Part shown: one piece after another, positions 20,033 to 28,578 of the stretch
Numbering within the stretch: position 1 is the first letter of the stretch
Layout: every line of letters starts with the position of its first letter
NCBI GenBank assembly: GCA_963728125.1
Contig: CAVSIZ010000001.1
Location: 248,001-312,000, forward strand
Reading direction: 5' to 3'
Source: CAWDCV01 sp963728125
GTDB taxonomy: Bacteria; Actinomycetota; Actinomycetes; CAWDCV01
DNA: 64,000 bases
Notes under the pieces: model-generated
The model's input: the letters and a program-made list of their open reading frames with translations, nothing else
Database searches by the model: none
What the model was told of the DNA's origin: nothing
Translations under genes and position numbers: made by a program

Positions 20033-20895
20033 CGGACCCTCGCCTTCGCAAGACCGCGCGCCACGAAGACGCGAACGACGTGTCGCTTGTAGTCCGCCGT
20101 ACCGCGGATGTCGGCCTGGGGCTCGCAGGCGTCTGCCGCCAATCGCGCAGCTTCATTGATCACTTCGTCGGTGAGCTGCCGACCGATCAGTACCCGCTCC
20201 GCATCGACCGCCTTGATGTTGGTCGCACCGACACCGGTCAGGCCGATCCCTGCGCGCTCGACGGTGTCACCATTCATCGACAGCGCTACGGCCACTCCTG
20301 CGGTCGCGAAGTCGCCGACCTTGCGTTCGAGCTTGAGGTACGTGCCCGTGGTGTGTCCGGTCGGCGCCGGAACGCGTACTTCAACGGCAACCTCGTCCGG
20401 ACGCAGGGCGGGCGTGAACGGGCCCTCGAGAAACTCAGTCATCGGGATGTGCCGCTCTCCGCCGATGCTTCGGGCGACGACCTCGCCGTCGAGAGCGAGC
20501 AGGGCAGACGCCCAATCGCCCTGAGGATCCGCATGGCAGACCGAGCCCACGAGCGTCCCCTGATTGCGGACGATCGGATCGGAGATCAGTGGCGCTGCGG
20601 CGGACAGCGTGGGATACCGCTCGGCCAGGAGCGGCGAGTGCTCGAGCGCGGCGGTCCGGACCAGGGCGCCGATACGCAGCGCGCCGCCGTCGTGGCGGTC
20701 CTCCTCGAGGACGTCGAGTCCGCCAACGTGGTTGATGTCCACCAGCAAGGCCGGCGCGGCGAACCGGAGCTTCATGAGCGGAATCAGGCTCTGGCCACCG
20801 GCCAGGACCTTCGCATCGTCACTGTGCTCGGCCAGCAAGGCCAGCGCATCGTCCAGCAACCTCGGGGCGGCGTACTCGAAACTGGCTGGGAACAC
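20029..20895 (-). CDS. coxM: CO dehydrogenase medium FAD-binding subunit
   Basis: The 288-residue protein has the FAD-PCMH domain with AGGQSLIPLMKLR (32-44) and the second flavin loop RNQGTLVGSVCHADPQGD, plus a CO_deh_flav_C domain. The GTG start at 20895 has a strong ribosome site (GAGGAGG). CoxM passes electrons from CoxS clusters via FAD to the quinone pool. The M-S-L order is the form I type arrangement. It lies 48 bp downstream of coxE2 in the same direction, so the coxDE2 pair is probably in the same transcript. Confidence 0.94.
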
Positions 20896-20943
20896 GAGCC
20901 ACCTCCTCGAATCGCCCAGCCGACCCTAGGCTCTGGATCCGCG

Positions 20944-22065
20944 TCAGGCTAGTTGTGGGAGCAACTCCGCAAGCTGCTCCAGGCTGGACAGGTCGTGACC
21001 CGAGACGAACACGTCGACGTACGGCAGTGCGGCCTGCATACCGCGTGCGATCGGCTGGTAACGCGGATCGCCTTTCAGCGGGTTGACCCAGACAATCCGG
21101 TACGCGAGCCGGGCCAGTCGCGCCATCGCTCGCTCGAGTGTCGCGGGATCTCCGCACTCCAAGCCGTCGGAGCAGATGACCACCACGGCGCCGCGCGCGA
21201 GCCCGCGACGGCCCCAGACCCGCGTGAACGTCCGCAGTGACTCGCCAATGCGGGTGCCACCGTCCCAATCCACGACCGCGTCGGCGGCCTGCGCGAGCGC
21301 AGCGTCTGGGTTGCGGTGGCGCAACTCGCGGGTGATGCGAGTGAGCCGGGTCCCGAAGCAGAACACCTCTGTCCGGGGTAGGGACGCCGCCGCCGCTGAG
21401 TGAGCGAACTGCAGCAGCGCTCGCGAGTAGTCGGCCATCGATCCGGAGACGTCGAGGATCAGGACCAGCCGGCGGAGTCGAGTTCGGGGCTGTCGCCACG
21501 GCGGCTTCGGCGGCGCAATCGAGCCGTGCAGTGTCCGGCGCACCATCCGGCGCAGATCGAGCTCGTCGCCGCGGGCGGATCGTCGGGTCCGCCTCCGGCG
21601 TCGCGTCGGCGGCGTGAGCCGCAGTCGGGCCATCAGCGCCTGCAGTGCGGCGAGTTCGTCCGGCGTGCAGTCGCGAAAATGCTTGTGGCGCAGCAGCTCC
21701 GCGTCCGAGGCCCGGTTGCCTGTCGGTGCCTGGTTGTGGCGATGGGCGACCGAGGTCCGCAGCTGTGCACGCGGTACCTCGATGAGGGCCGACCGGGGCA
21801 GGGCACCGCTCGTGATGAGCCGCAGCTCATCACGAGTCCCGGAGAAGTAGCGCCGGAAGACGATGTCGTACGTGGGAATGTCGTCGTGGCGGGAGATCAG
21901 GCAGGTGCGGCCGGCCCAATACAGGTCGTCGGAATCCGCGGGGTCCAGCTGGACGATGGCGCGGCTGTATGCCGTGAGCTGCCCGGTGCTGACCGGGACA
22001 CCGGCCTCGCGCAGCGCCGTACCGAAGCCGACAAGCACCCTGATGGCCGCTCCGTCAGCCGTCAC
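20944..22065 (-). CDS. coxE: CoxE-like VWA-domain maturation protein (copy 2)
   Basis: The 373-residue paralogue of the protein at 13308-14426 has an N-terminal IRVLVGFGTALREAGVPVST segment, YWAGRTCLISRHDDIPTYD, an Arg-rich linker (152-185), and a VWA domain with MIDAS DVSGSM (205-210), WDGGTRIGESLRTF and ICSDGLECGDP. It overlaps coxD2 by 11 bp and precedes coxM by 48 bp. Having a VWA/MoxR pair at each end of the structural genes is unusual; the two copies may act at different steps (sulfuration versus copper insertion) or on different hydroxylases, such as the one truncated at the window start. Confidence 0.9.
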   Translation of the reverse strand: MTADGAAIRVLVGFGTALREAGVPVSTGQLTAYSRAIVQLDPADSDDLYWAGRTCLISRHDDIPTYDIVFRRYFSGTRDELRLITSGALPRSALIEVPRAQLRTSVAHRHNQAPTGNRASDAELLRHKHFRDCTPDELAALQALMARLRLTPPTRRRRRTRRSARGDELDLRRMVRRTLHGSIAPPKPPWRQPRTRLRRLVLILDVSGSMADYSRALLQFAHSAAAASLPRTEVFCFGTRLTRITRELRHRNPDAALAQAADAVVDWDGGTRIGESLRTFTRVWGRRGLARGAVVVICSDGLECGDPATLERAMARLARLAYRIVWVNPLKGDPRYQPIARGMQAALPYVDVFVSGHDLSSLEQLAELLPQLA

Positions 22066-22930
22066 CGATCACCTCGGCGACGCGGTCACGTACGAGCACC
22101 AGATCGTCGTGGTCCTTGACCACCGAACCGAGGGTGTCGTCGACGACCTGCGGATCGAGACCGTTGGCGCCGAGCACGGCGAGCGCCCGCGCCCAGTCGA
22201 TCGTCTCCGCGATTCCCGGTCGCTTCTCGAGGTCGAGCCCGCGCAGCCGGGAGACGGCGACCGCGACCTTGCGCGCCAGCTCACCCGACACGTCCGGCGC
22301 GCGGACGGCGACGATCTCGACCTCGCGATCGGGGGTCGGGTAGTCGATCCAGTGGTAGAGGCAGCGGCGCTTGAGCGCGTCGTGCAGCTCGCGGGTTCGG
22401 TTGGAGGTGACGATGACGGCTGGCGGTTCTTCCGCGCGAATGGTGCCGAGCTCGGGAACGGTGACTTGGAAATCGGACAAGACCTCGAGCAGGAATGCCT
22501 CGAACTCGTCATCGGCACGGTCGACCTCGTCGACGAGCAGCACCGCTTGCTCGCCGGCACGCAACGCCTGCAGGAGGGGCCGCTCGACCAGAAAGCGCGA
22601 GCCGAACAACTCGTCGACGTCAGCGTCGTTGGTCCCAGCGCGTTCGCTGAGGGCTCGCACGTACACCAGCTGCCGCGCGTAGTCCCACTCGTACAGCGCC
22701 TGGTTGGCGTCGATGCCCTCGTAGCACTGCAGCCGGATGAGCTGCACGCCAAGCGCGGACGCAAGAGCCTTTGCCACCTCGGTCTTGCCGACGCCGGCCT
22801 CGCCCTCGAGGAGCAGCGGGCGTCCGAGTGAGAGCGACAGAAACACGGCGGTGGCCAAGCCGCGATCGGCGAGGTACGCGTGGTCGCGCAGCGACGCCTG
22901 ACACTCGAGCGGAGAGCTGGGCCGGCGCAT
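22055..22930 (-). CDS. coxD: CoxD-like MoxR-family AAA+ ATPase (copy 2)
   Basis: The 291-residue AAA+ ATPase has Walker A GEAGVGKT, the CYEGIDANQALYEWDYARQ insertion, Walker B VLLVDEVD and sensor VIVTSNRTRELHDALKRRC. It is nearly colinear with copy 1. The ATG at 22930 was chosen because MRRPSSPLECQ leads directly into the conserved domain; upstream in-frame starts lie in the divergent intergenic region and in the neighbouring gene. It is the first gene of the minus-strand cox operon, with only 54 bp separating it from the divergent zinc-ribbon gene, so the operon promoter should lie in or near 22931-22984. Confidence 0.9.
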   Translation of the reverse strand: MRRPSSPLECQASLRDHAYLADRGLATAVFLSLSLGRPLLLEGEAGVGKTEVAKALASALGVQLIRLQCYEGIDANQALYEWDYARQLVYVRALSERAGTNDADVDELFGSRFLVERPLLQALRAGEQAVLLVDEVDRADDEFEAFLLEVLSDFQVTVPELGTIRAEEPPAVIVTSNRTRELHDALKRRCLYHWIDYPTPDREVEIVAVRAPDVSGELARKVAVAVSRLRGLDLEKRPGIAETIDWARALAVLGANGLDPQVVDDTLGSVVKDHDDLVLVRDRVAEVIGDG

Positions 22931-22984
22931 CGGCTGCGATCCTAGATCTGTTTCGGCGAGTCCACTCGCGGTAGCGTCCGCGGC

Positions 22985-23263
22985 ATGGTGTCCGTCGAAG
23001 AGGATCTCCGCTGCCCGCACTGCGGCAACCCGATCCCGGCTGAGCTGGGGCAGCACGCGCAGAACCTGGTGAGCGGCACCGTCACGTGCCCGCACTGCGG
23101 CGAGTCGGTACCACTACGAGACGACGCGTCGGAGGAGGCCGAGACCAGCGATGTCGAGCGGGCGACCGCCGCACCGCCCGGCCGCCACGAGGGTGTGGAG
23201 AGCTTCAGCGGCGAGGAGACGCTCGAGGGCCTCGCCGAGGAAGTCCGCGATAAACCAACCTGA
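22985..23263 (+). CDS. Small zinc-ribbon protein
   Basis: The 92-residue protein has two CPHCG knuckles (RCPHCGNPIP near residue 9 and TCPHCGESVP near 34) forming a zinc ribbon, followed by an acidic, disordered tail (EEAETSDVERATAAPP). It is divergent from the cox operon with 54 bp between starts. The function is unknown; such ribbons occur in regulatory and RNA-binding proteins. Position allows a link to cox control but nothing in the sequence proves it. Confidence 0.7.
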   Translation: MVSVEEDLRCPHCGNPIPAELGQHAQNLVSGTVTCPHCGESVPLRDDASEEAETSDVERATAAPPGRHEGVESFSGEETLEGLAEEVRDKPT

Positions 23264-23301
23264 GGACAAAGCGACTACCCGGTCAACCGACGGGAGGACT
23301 C

Positions 23302-23481
23302 ATGGGACTCCGTGATCTCCTGCAGCGCCTACGCCGTGACTCGACTGACAACGAGTCGAGTCAGGAGCGGCAAAGTAAGCGCGTCGAGAGAGGCCGCGCA
23401 AAACAGGAGCAGAGGCTGCGCCGGCGCGGGGACAGTCCGGACTGGCAAGGTCCACCTCCGCCCGTGAGCGGAGGCTTCTGA
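23302..23481 (+). CDS. Small highly basic hypothetical protein
   Basis: A 59-codon frame with a good ribosome site (GGGAGG, 6 bp upstream of ATG). The product is short, rich in Arg and Gln (GLRDLLQRLRRDSTDNESS at the start, VSGGF at the end), with no membrane helix. An inverted repeat, TGACTCGAC at 23337-23345 and GTCGAGTCA at 23355-23363, lies inside the coding region. It is 38 bp behind the zinc-ribbon gene and ahead of tRNA-Tyr on the opposite strand. I recognise no family. Confidence 0.5.
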   Translation: MGLRDLLQRLRRDSTDNESSQERQSKRVERGRAKQEQRLRRRGDSPDWQGPPPPVSGGF

Positions 23482-23525
23482 CGGATGGCGTACAAACGTC
23501 CAGGTCAGCGACCTGAACGTGTCTG

Positions 23526-23607
23526 TGGCAGGTGTTGGGTTCGAACCAACGTAGGCTGAGCCGACGGTTTTACAGACCGCTCCCTTTGGCCACTCGGGCA
23601 ACCTGCC
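23526..23607 (-). tRNA. tRNA-Tyr (GUA)
   Basis: Read on the minus strand, the gene folds as a class II tRNA. The acceptor GGCAGGT pairs with ACCTGCC, then come a D-arm CCCGAGTGGCCAAAGGG, an anticodon loop CTGTAAA (anticodon GTA), a long variable arm, and a T-arm with GGTTCGAACC. The extra arm plus GUA identifies tyrosine. CCA is not encoded. It starts 80 bp upstream of the divergent yajQ. Confidence 0.95.
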
Positions 23608-23687
23608 GTGTCCGCGGTTGTCCGGGACGGGTCACAGGATACCGAAGGCCACAGCGTGGATAGTCACGGCGAGAGGGGCGCTGCAGC

Positions 23688-24179
23688 GTGGCGAGCGAGT
23701 CGTCGTTCGACATCGTGAGCAAGGTCGATCGGCAGGAGGTCGACAACGCGCTGAACCAAGCGGCGCGTGAGATCTCACAGCGGTACGACTTCAAGGGCGT
23801 CGATGCGTCGATCGCCTGGTCGGGCGAGAGCATCGAGATGCGAGCGTCGTCAGAGGATCGCGTGAAGGCCGTCCTCGATGTCTTCAAGGACAAGCTCATC
23901 AAGCGCGGTGTCTCCTTGAAGGCGCTCGACGCCGGGGAGCCGCAAGCGTCCGGCAAGGTCTATCGCCTCGTCGCCACGACCAAGCAGGGCATCGCCCAGG
24001 ACAACGCGAAGAAGATCACGAAGATCATTCGCGATGAGGGCCCCAAGGGCGTCCAGGCACAGATCCAGGGCGACCAGCTGCGGGTCTCCGCCAAGAAGAA
24101 GGATGACCTGCAGACCGTGATGCGGATCCTCAAGGACAAGGATCTCGACGTCGCGATGCAGTTCACCAACTACCGCTAA
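23688..24179 (+). CDS. yajQ: YajQ family (DUF520/UPF0234) nucleotide-binding protein
   Basis: The 163-residue protein has the hallmark start SSFDIVSKVDRQEVDNALNQ, then ISQRYDFKG, SEDRVKAVLDVFKDKLIKRG, AKKITKIIRDEGPKGVQAQI and the invariant end ALQFTNYR-type (VAMQFTNYR). GTG 23688 gives the conserved N-terminus. YajQ proteins bind nucleotides and, in some bacteria, cyclic di-GMP; the cellular role in actinobacteria is unsettled. A perfect palindrome (24187-24210) immediately follows the stop and probably terminates the transcript. Confidence 0.95.
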   Translation: MASESSFDIVSKVDRQEVDNALNQAAREISQRYDFKGVDASIAWSGESIEMRASSEDRVKAVLDVFKDKLIKRGVSLKALDAGEPQASGKVYRLVATTKQGIAQDNAKKITKIIRDEGPKGVQAQIQGDQLRVSAKKKDDLQTVMRILKDKDLDVAMQFTNYR

Positions 24180-24186
24180 CCCTTCG

Positions 24187-24210
24187 CCGGTGCGATCATG
24201 ATCGCACCGG
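24187..24210. terminator. 24-bp perfect palindrome after yajQ
   Basis: CCGGTGCGATCATGATCGCACCGG reads identically on both strands with no spacer, so it can form a strong hairpin at the 3' end of yajQ. It lacks a T-run but sits 7 bp after the stop, where a terminator is expected. A two-sided binding site is an alternative. Confidence 0.6.
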
Positions 24211-24231
24211 TCGTCTTGGGGAGGGGTGGCC

Positions 24232-24819
24232 ATGTCTGACAGCGTTGACGCTCGCGGAGTCGAGGACCTTCCAGCATGGGTACGGCGGACGTGGCTCGTG
24301 CCGTTCGTGATCGGCTTGCTGCTGACGATCTTCGGCGTCGTCATGCTCGTGAACGTCAACGCCGGCGTGAATACGCTGCGCTGGCTCGTGGTCTTCGCGC
24401 TTGTCTTCGGGGCCATCGAGGCCTTCGCCACGGCGTCGATGCGGCGCCGGCCCTGGGTCGGCTGGCTGGTCGGAGCGATCTACGTGCTCGGCGCGATCAT
24501 CGGCATCGTCTGGCCCGGTGTGACGCTGCAGGTCCTGGCCCTGACGGTGGGTATTTCTCTCCTGCTCGCCGGCGCGGCGCAGGCCGGCTTTGCGTGGCGG
24601 GCCAAGAACGAAGCCCGCGGCTGGGGTTGGGCCTTCGCCCTCGGGCTGATCGCGGTGCTCGCCGGGCTCGTGTTCCTGTTCGGGAACCCGATCATCTCCG
24701 TCGTCGTCCTGGCCATCGTGCTCGCCTGCTACATGATCTTCTCCGGCGTGACGCTGCTGGTCCTGTCCTTCGCCGTACGCCGGCTCACGAGCACGATCTC
24801 GACTGCACTGAACACCTAG
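24232..24819 (+). CDS. HdeD-like DUF308 membrane protein
   Basis: The 195-residue protein has six hydrophobic segments in three hairpin pairs (LVPFVIGLLLTIFGVVMLVN; WLVVFALVFGAIEAFATAS; VGWLVGAIYVLGAIIGIVW; VLALTVGISLLLAGAAQA; WAFALGLIAVLAGLVFLF; VLAIVLACYMIFSGVTLLV), matching the DUF308/HdeD fold linked to acid or general stress in other bacteria. ATG 24232 lies about 7 bp after GGGGAGGGG and is preferred to the in-frame GTG at 24226. It follows the yajQ palindrome, so it is likely its own unit. Confidence 0.82.
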   Translation: MSDSVDARGVEDLPAWVRRTWLVPFVIGLLLTIFGVVMLVNVNAGVNTLRWLVVFALVFGAIEAFATASMRRRPWVGWLVGAIYVLGAIIGIVWPGVTLQVLALTVGISLLLAGAAQAGFAWRAKNEARGWGWAFALGLIAVLAGLVFLFGNPIISVVVLAIVLACYMIFSGVTLLVLSFAVRRLTSTISTALNT

Positions 24820-24838
24820 CGCGCGCGGATCTTCACAA

Positions 24839-24889
24839 CTGGTTCCTCCGGGACGCGATACGTCGACAACGGCGTACGCGAGGAACCAG
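24839..24889. repeat. Inverted repeat with 10-bp perfect arms
   Basis: CTGGTTCCTC (24839-24848) and GAGGAACCAG (24880-24889) pair perfectly, and the loop contains a second imperfect pairing around GCGATACG and CGTACGC. It lies 20 bp after the DUF308 gene and 113 bp before the next ATG, so it may terminate the former. The rest of 24820-25001 shows no gene. Confidence 0.5.
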
Positions 24890-25001
24890 GCGCGACTCGG
24901 CCAACTGCCGCAGCCCCTCCCGACAAAGTGAGGGATGCGCTCTCGGCGCCTGGGGCGCACAATCTTGGGACCACGACGCCCACCTTCGGAGGGTCGCTGC
25001 C

Positions 25002-25598
25002 ATGGCCGTTGGTCTCGTCGAGGAAGCCCGGGTCGCCACTGCTGCGCCCGCCGGCTTTCGGGTTCGGCTGCGCGAGCTGCTGCGCCGCACGGAACGTGTC
25101 GAGCCGGCACGGACTCCCGAAGAGATCGAGCGCGATCGAATCGCGGCGCTCGAGGAGATCCGCACCCAACTCGAAGCGGCGCACGCGCTGATCGAGAAGG
25201 GCTGGGTGCAGGACGCGTGGTTCGCCGTCCGCGACCGCCAGGGGCGGCTGCGGCCGATCGGGCCGTTCGGGTTCGGGTTGCTCCGGCGCGGCGACGTCGC
25301 CGGCGCCTGCTTGGTCGGCGCGGTGGTGCACGCCACCTGGACGCACCGGCCTGGGGTCGACGCTACGGCGGCCGCACCGGCGCTGGACATGCTGTGGGGA
25401 TCGTTGCAGGAGATACGCGGCGTCACCCCGCCGGCGCCGGCGGCTGTCTCCCGTGACGTTCGAGCGGCTCGGGTACGCGATCTGACCCGATGGAACGACC
25501 GACCCGGGCGCTCGCGCGACGAGGTGCTCGAGCTGCTCGACGTGGCCGTGAGCCGCACCATTCTCGACGCGGTGGAGGCGCCGCAACGCCGCGCCTAG
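25002..25598 (+). CDS. Uncharacterised protein, DUF6197-like
   Basis: The 198-residue soluble protein has an N-terminal basic/acidic helix (FRVRLRELLRRTERVEPART), a central AAHALIEKGWVQDAWFAVRD segment with LRRGDVAGACLVGAVVHAT, and a C-terminal TRWNDRPGRSRDEVLELLDVA. The arrangement of a helical pair, a Trp-containing W-Q motif and a GACLVGA helix resembles the DUF6197 family, whose function is unknown; the match is from memory and moderate. ATG 25002 is preceded by GGAGGG. Its 3' end overlaps nuoN2 by 4 bp, tail to tail. Confidence 0.6.
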   Translation: MAVGLVEEARVATAAPAGFRVRLRELLRRTERVEPARTPEEIERDRIAALEEIRTQLEAAHALIEKGWVQDAWFAVRDRQGRLRPIGPFGFGLLRRGDVAGACLVGAVVHATWTHRPGVDATAAAPALDMLWGSLQEIRGVTPPAPAAVSRDVRAARVRDLTRWNDRPGRSRDEVLELLDVAVSRTILDAVEAPQRRA

Positions 25599-27073
25599 CG
25601 CAGCAGCGCTCCCGGATCGGCCAGCAAGTTCAGTACCAGGCCGGGGGCGACGGACAGGACGACGGTGACAGCAGCCGTCACGCCGATCGCGGCGCCGGTC
25701 GACCATGGCACGCCGGCTGCTGGCCGCTCGTCCCCCGGGCGGAACAGCGAGGCCGCCCACGCGAGGTAGTAGGCGAGCCCGATGACGGTGTTGATCGCCA
25801 TGATCAATGCCAACCAGTTCGCTGACGCATCGATGGCCGCGTCGAATACGACAACCTTCGCGAACAGCCCGACCAGGCCAGGCGGCAGCCCGGCGAGGCA
25901 GGCGAGGAAGAACGCGAGCGCCAGCGCGGCAACGGGGTTGGTCCGGGCCAGCCCGCGGTAGTCGGAGAGCAGGTTCCGGTCGCCCGCGCGGTTCACCACG
26001 GACACGACGGCGAATGCGCCAAGATTCATGGCCGCGTAGACGACGACATACACGATGGTCGCGGCGAGTGCAGCCGCCGGATCGGTCGCCGTGGGCACGA
26101 CCGCGATCGGTACGAGCATGTAACCCGCCTGGGCGATCGACGACCAGGCGAGCAATCGAATCGCCACTCGCTGCCGCAACGCGACGAGGTTGCCGAGCGT
26201 CATCGTCACGGCAGCGAGCACCGCGAGCACCGGACCCCAGACGTCGTCGTACGCCGGAAAGGCGCGACCGACGAGCAGCACGATGCCGACGAAGCCGGCG
26301 GCCTTGCTCACCACGGACAGGTACGCCGCAACGGGCAGCGGCGCGCCCTCGTAGGTGTCGGGTGCCCAGAAATGAAACGGCACCGCCGACACCTTGAACG
26401 CAAGCGCTGCCAACGTGAGGACGACGCCGAGGGCGGCGACCGTGCCGAGTGCGCCGTCGGGGCGTGGCGCCTCAGCAAGCGCGACGAAGAACATCTCACC
26501 GGTCGCGCCATAGACCAGGCTGATCCCGAACAGCGACACCGCGGTGGCCGTGACCGAGACCAGGAAGATCTTCAATGCCGCTTCGCTCGATCGCGGGTCG
26601 TAGCGACGCAGCCCCACCAGCGCGAATGTAGGCAACGTCACGACCTCGAGTGCCACGATGAAGCCGACGAGATCGCGGCTCGCGGCGAGTACGAGTGCTC
26701 CGGACACCGAGCAGAGCAGCAGGAAGTCATGCTCACCGCGCGGCACCCGCATCGTCGGTACGCCGGTTGCAGCGATGAGGACGACAATGAGCGCGCCGGC
26801 AAGGATCACGAGCTGGAAGAGCAGCGTGAGGTCGTCGACGGCGTAGGAGCATTCATCCGACGCGACACAGAACGTCTGGCGCTGCGCCCCGTCCACGGTC
26901 AGCGCTGCGACGGCACCGAGTGCAACGAGCAGCCCTACAGCGGTCGCGACCGCGACGGTCACCGCGCGCCGCGCATCAGGAAGGAGCAGGTCGAGCACGA
27001 GCACAAGCAGCGCCGTGAGCGCGACAACGAGCGGCGGCGCGATCGCGGCGAAATCGATGGACTGAACGCTCAT
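25595..27073 (-). CDS. nuoN2: NADH-quinone oxidoreductase subunit N, second copy
   Basis: A 492-residue Mrp-antiporter-type membrane subunit with about 14 helices. It carries FKVSAVPFHFWAPDTYEGAPLPVAAYLSVVSKAAGF, the proton-channel helix TM7/8 region with conserved Lys, and ALAFFLACLAGLPPGLVGLFAKVVVF. The ATG at 27073 overlaps the nuoM2 stop (ATGA); in-frame sequence upstream is non-hydrophobic and lies inside nuoM2. It is the last gene of the partial nuo operon and should contribute one proton channel. It is about 20 residues shorter than nuoN1 and divergent from it. Confidence 0.93.
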   Translation of the reverse strand: MSVQSIDFAAIAPPLVVALTALLVLVLDLLLPDARRAVTVAVATAVGLLVALGAVAALTVDGAQRQTFCVASDECSYAVDDLTLLFQLVILAGALIVVLIAATGVPTMRVPRGEHDFLLLCSVSGALVLAASRDLVGFIVALEVVTLPTFALVGLRRYDPRSSEAALKIFLVSVTATAVSLFGISLVYGATGEMFFVALAEAPRPDGALGTVAALGVVLTLAALAFKVSAVPFHFWAPDTYEGAPLPVAAYLSVVSKAAGFVGIVLLVGRAFPAYDDVWGPVLAVLAAVTMTLGNLVALRQRVAIRLLAWSSIAQAGYMLVPIAVVPTATDPAAALAATIVYVVVYAAMNLGAFAVVSVVNRAGDRNLLSDYRGLARTNPVAALALAFFLACLAGLPPGLVGLFAKVVVFDAAIDASANWLALIMAINTVIGLAYYLAWAASLFRPGDERPAAGVPWSTGAAIGVTAAVTVVLSVAPGLVLNLLADPGALLR

Positions 27074-28578
27074 CCGGCACCGCCGACGATGACTTGCACC
27101 GCGGGATTGGTGACGTCGAGCAGCAGCCAGGGGCACAGCCCCACGACGATGGTGGCGATGACCAGCGGCGTCCAAGCAGACCACTCGGTACCCGTGACAT
27201 CGACCATCCGGGGCTGCGTCCAGCGCTCGTCGCTGATCCCCTGGTTCACCCGCCGCACCATCTGCAGCAGGTACGCCGCTGTCAGCACCGTGCCAAGACC
27301 GGCGACGACCATGAGGACGAGGAACAGTGGTCGATCGAGCGATGCATCCGGACGGAACGCGCCCAACATGGCGAGCATCTCGCCCCAGAATCCCGCCAGC
27401 CCCGGCAGACCGAGCGAGGCGACAGCGGCGAACGCGAGCAACGCCGCCAAACGCGGTACGCGCGCATAGAGACCGCGACCGAGGTCACTCATGTCGGCAG
27501 TGCCGTGCCGGTCCTTGACCGCACCGGCAAGGAAGAACAGCAGCCCGGTAATGAGCCCGTGCGCGACGTTGGCGAACAGCGCTCCGTTGATACCGGGCGC
27601 AGTGAGGGTGGCGATGCCAAGGACCACGAAGCCCATGTGCCCGACAGAGGAGTACGCGATGAGGCGCTTGAGGTCGTGCTGGGCGAGACACGCGAGTGAT
27701 CCGTACACGATGCCGATGACGGCGAGCACACCTAGGGCGGGAGCGATGGCGCGCGCGCCGTCGGGCAGAACCGGCAGCGCGATGCGCACGAAGCCGTACG
27801 TGCCCATCTTGAGCAGCACGCCCGCCAGCAGCACCGAACCCACCGTGGGTGCTGCCGTGTGGGCATCGGGCAACCAGGTGTGCAACGGCCACAGCGGCGT
27901 CTTGACCGCGAATCCGATTCCGATGGCCAGGAAGGCAGCGATCTGAATGCCGCGCGCGATGCCTTCGCCGCCACGATCAGCGAGCTCGATCATGTCGAAC
28001 GTCCCGGTCTGCGCGTAGATCACCAGGAACCCGAGCAGCATCACCACCGAGCCGAGAACCGTGTACAGGATGAACTTCGTGGCCGCTGGCTGCCGTCCCT
28101 CACCTCCCCACACCGCGATCAGGAAGTACATCGGGACGAGCACGATCTCGAAGACGACGAAGAACAGCACGAGATCGAGCGCGACGAAGGTGCCGAGCAT
28201 GCCGACCTCGAGCAGCAGGATCAACGCCACGAAGGCCCGGGGCCGACCGGGGCGCGGCACGTGGCGGACGCTGTAGACAAGGCAGAGGAAGACGAGCAGC
28301 GCTGTCAGGACAACGAGTGGCAGGGACACTCCGTCGACACCGAGATGGAAGCGCAAGTCGAACGCAGGCGCCCAGGCGGCATCCACCTGGAATTGCATGG
28401 TGCCCGGGCTGCCGTAGTCGAAGGTCGCGGCGACGGCAACGGAGACCAGCAGCACGACGCCGGAGACGACGAGCCCGACGAGTCGGGCGATTCGATCGCC
28501 CACCGTCGCCGGCACCGCGACCAAGGCGATGCAGCCGAGAAGCGGAGCTGCCAGCAGCACCACCAGCAGTGCGCTCAC
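27070..28578 (-). CDS. nuoM2: NADH-quinone oxidoreductase subunit M, second copy
   Basis: The 502-residue antiporter-like subunit has the NuoM signatures FHLGVDGVSLPLVVLTALLV, FEIVLVPMYFLIAVWGGEGR (Glu in the helix-5 region), GFAVKTPLWPLHTWLPDAHT with the helix-7 Lys, and LAQHDLKRLIAYSSVGHMGF. All fourteen expected helices can be traced, so it looks functional. It overlaps nuoL2 and nuoN2 by 4 bp each. Confidence 0.94.
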   Translation of the reverse strand: MSALLVVLLAAPLLGCIALVAVPATVGDRIARLVGLVVSGVVLLVSVAVAATFDYGSPGTMQFQVDAAWAPAFDLRFHLGVDGVSLPLVVLTALLVFLCLVYSVRHVPRPGRPRAFVALILLLEVGMLGTFVALDLVLFFVVFEIVLVPMYFLIAVWGGEGRQPAATKFILYTVLGSVVMLLGFLVIYAQTGTFDMIELADRGGEGIARGIQIAAFLAIGIGFAVKTPLWPLHTWLPDAHTAAPTVGSVLLAGVLLKMGTYGFVRIALPVLPDGARAIAPALGVLAVIGIVYGSLACLAQHDLKRLIAYSSVGHMGFVVLGIATLTAPGINGALFANVAHGLITGLLFFLAGAVKDRHGTADMSDLGRGLYARVPRLAALLAFAAVASLGLPGLAGFWGEMLAMLGAFRPDASLDRPLFLVLMVVAGLGTVLTAAYLLQMVRRVNQGISDERWTQPRMVDVTGTEWSAWTPLVIATIVVGLCPWLLLDVTNPAVQVIVGGAG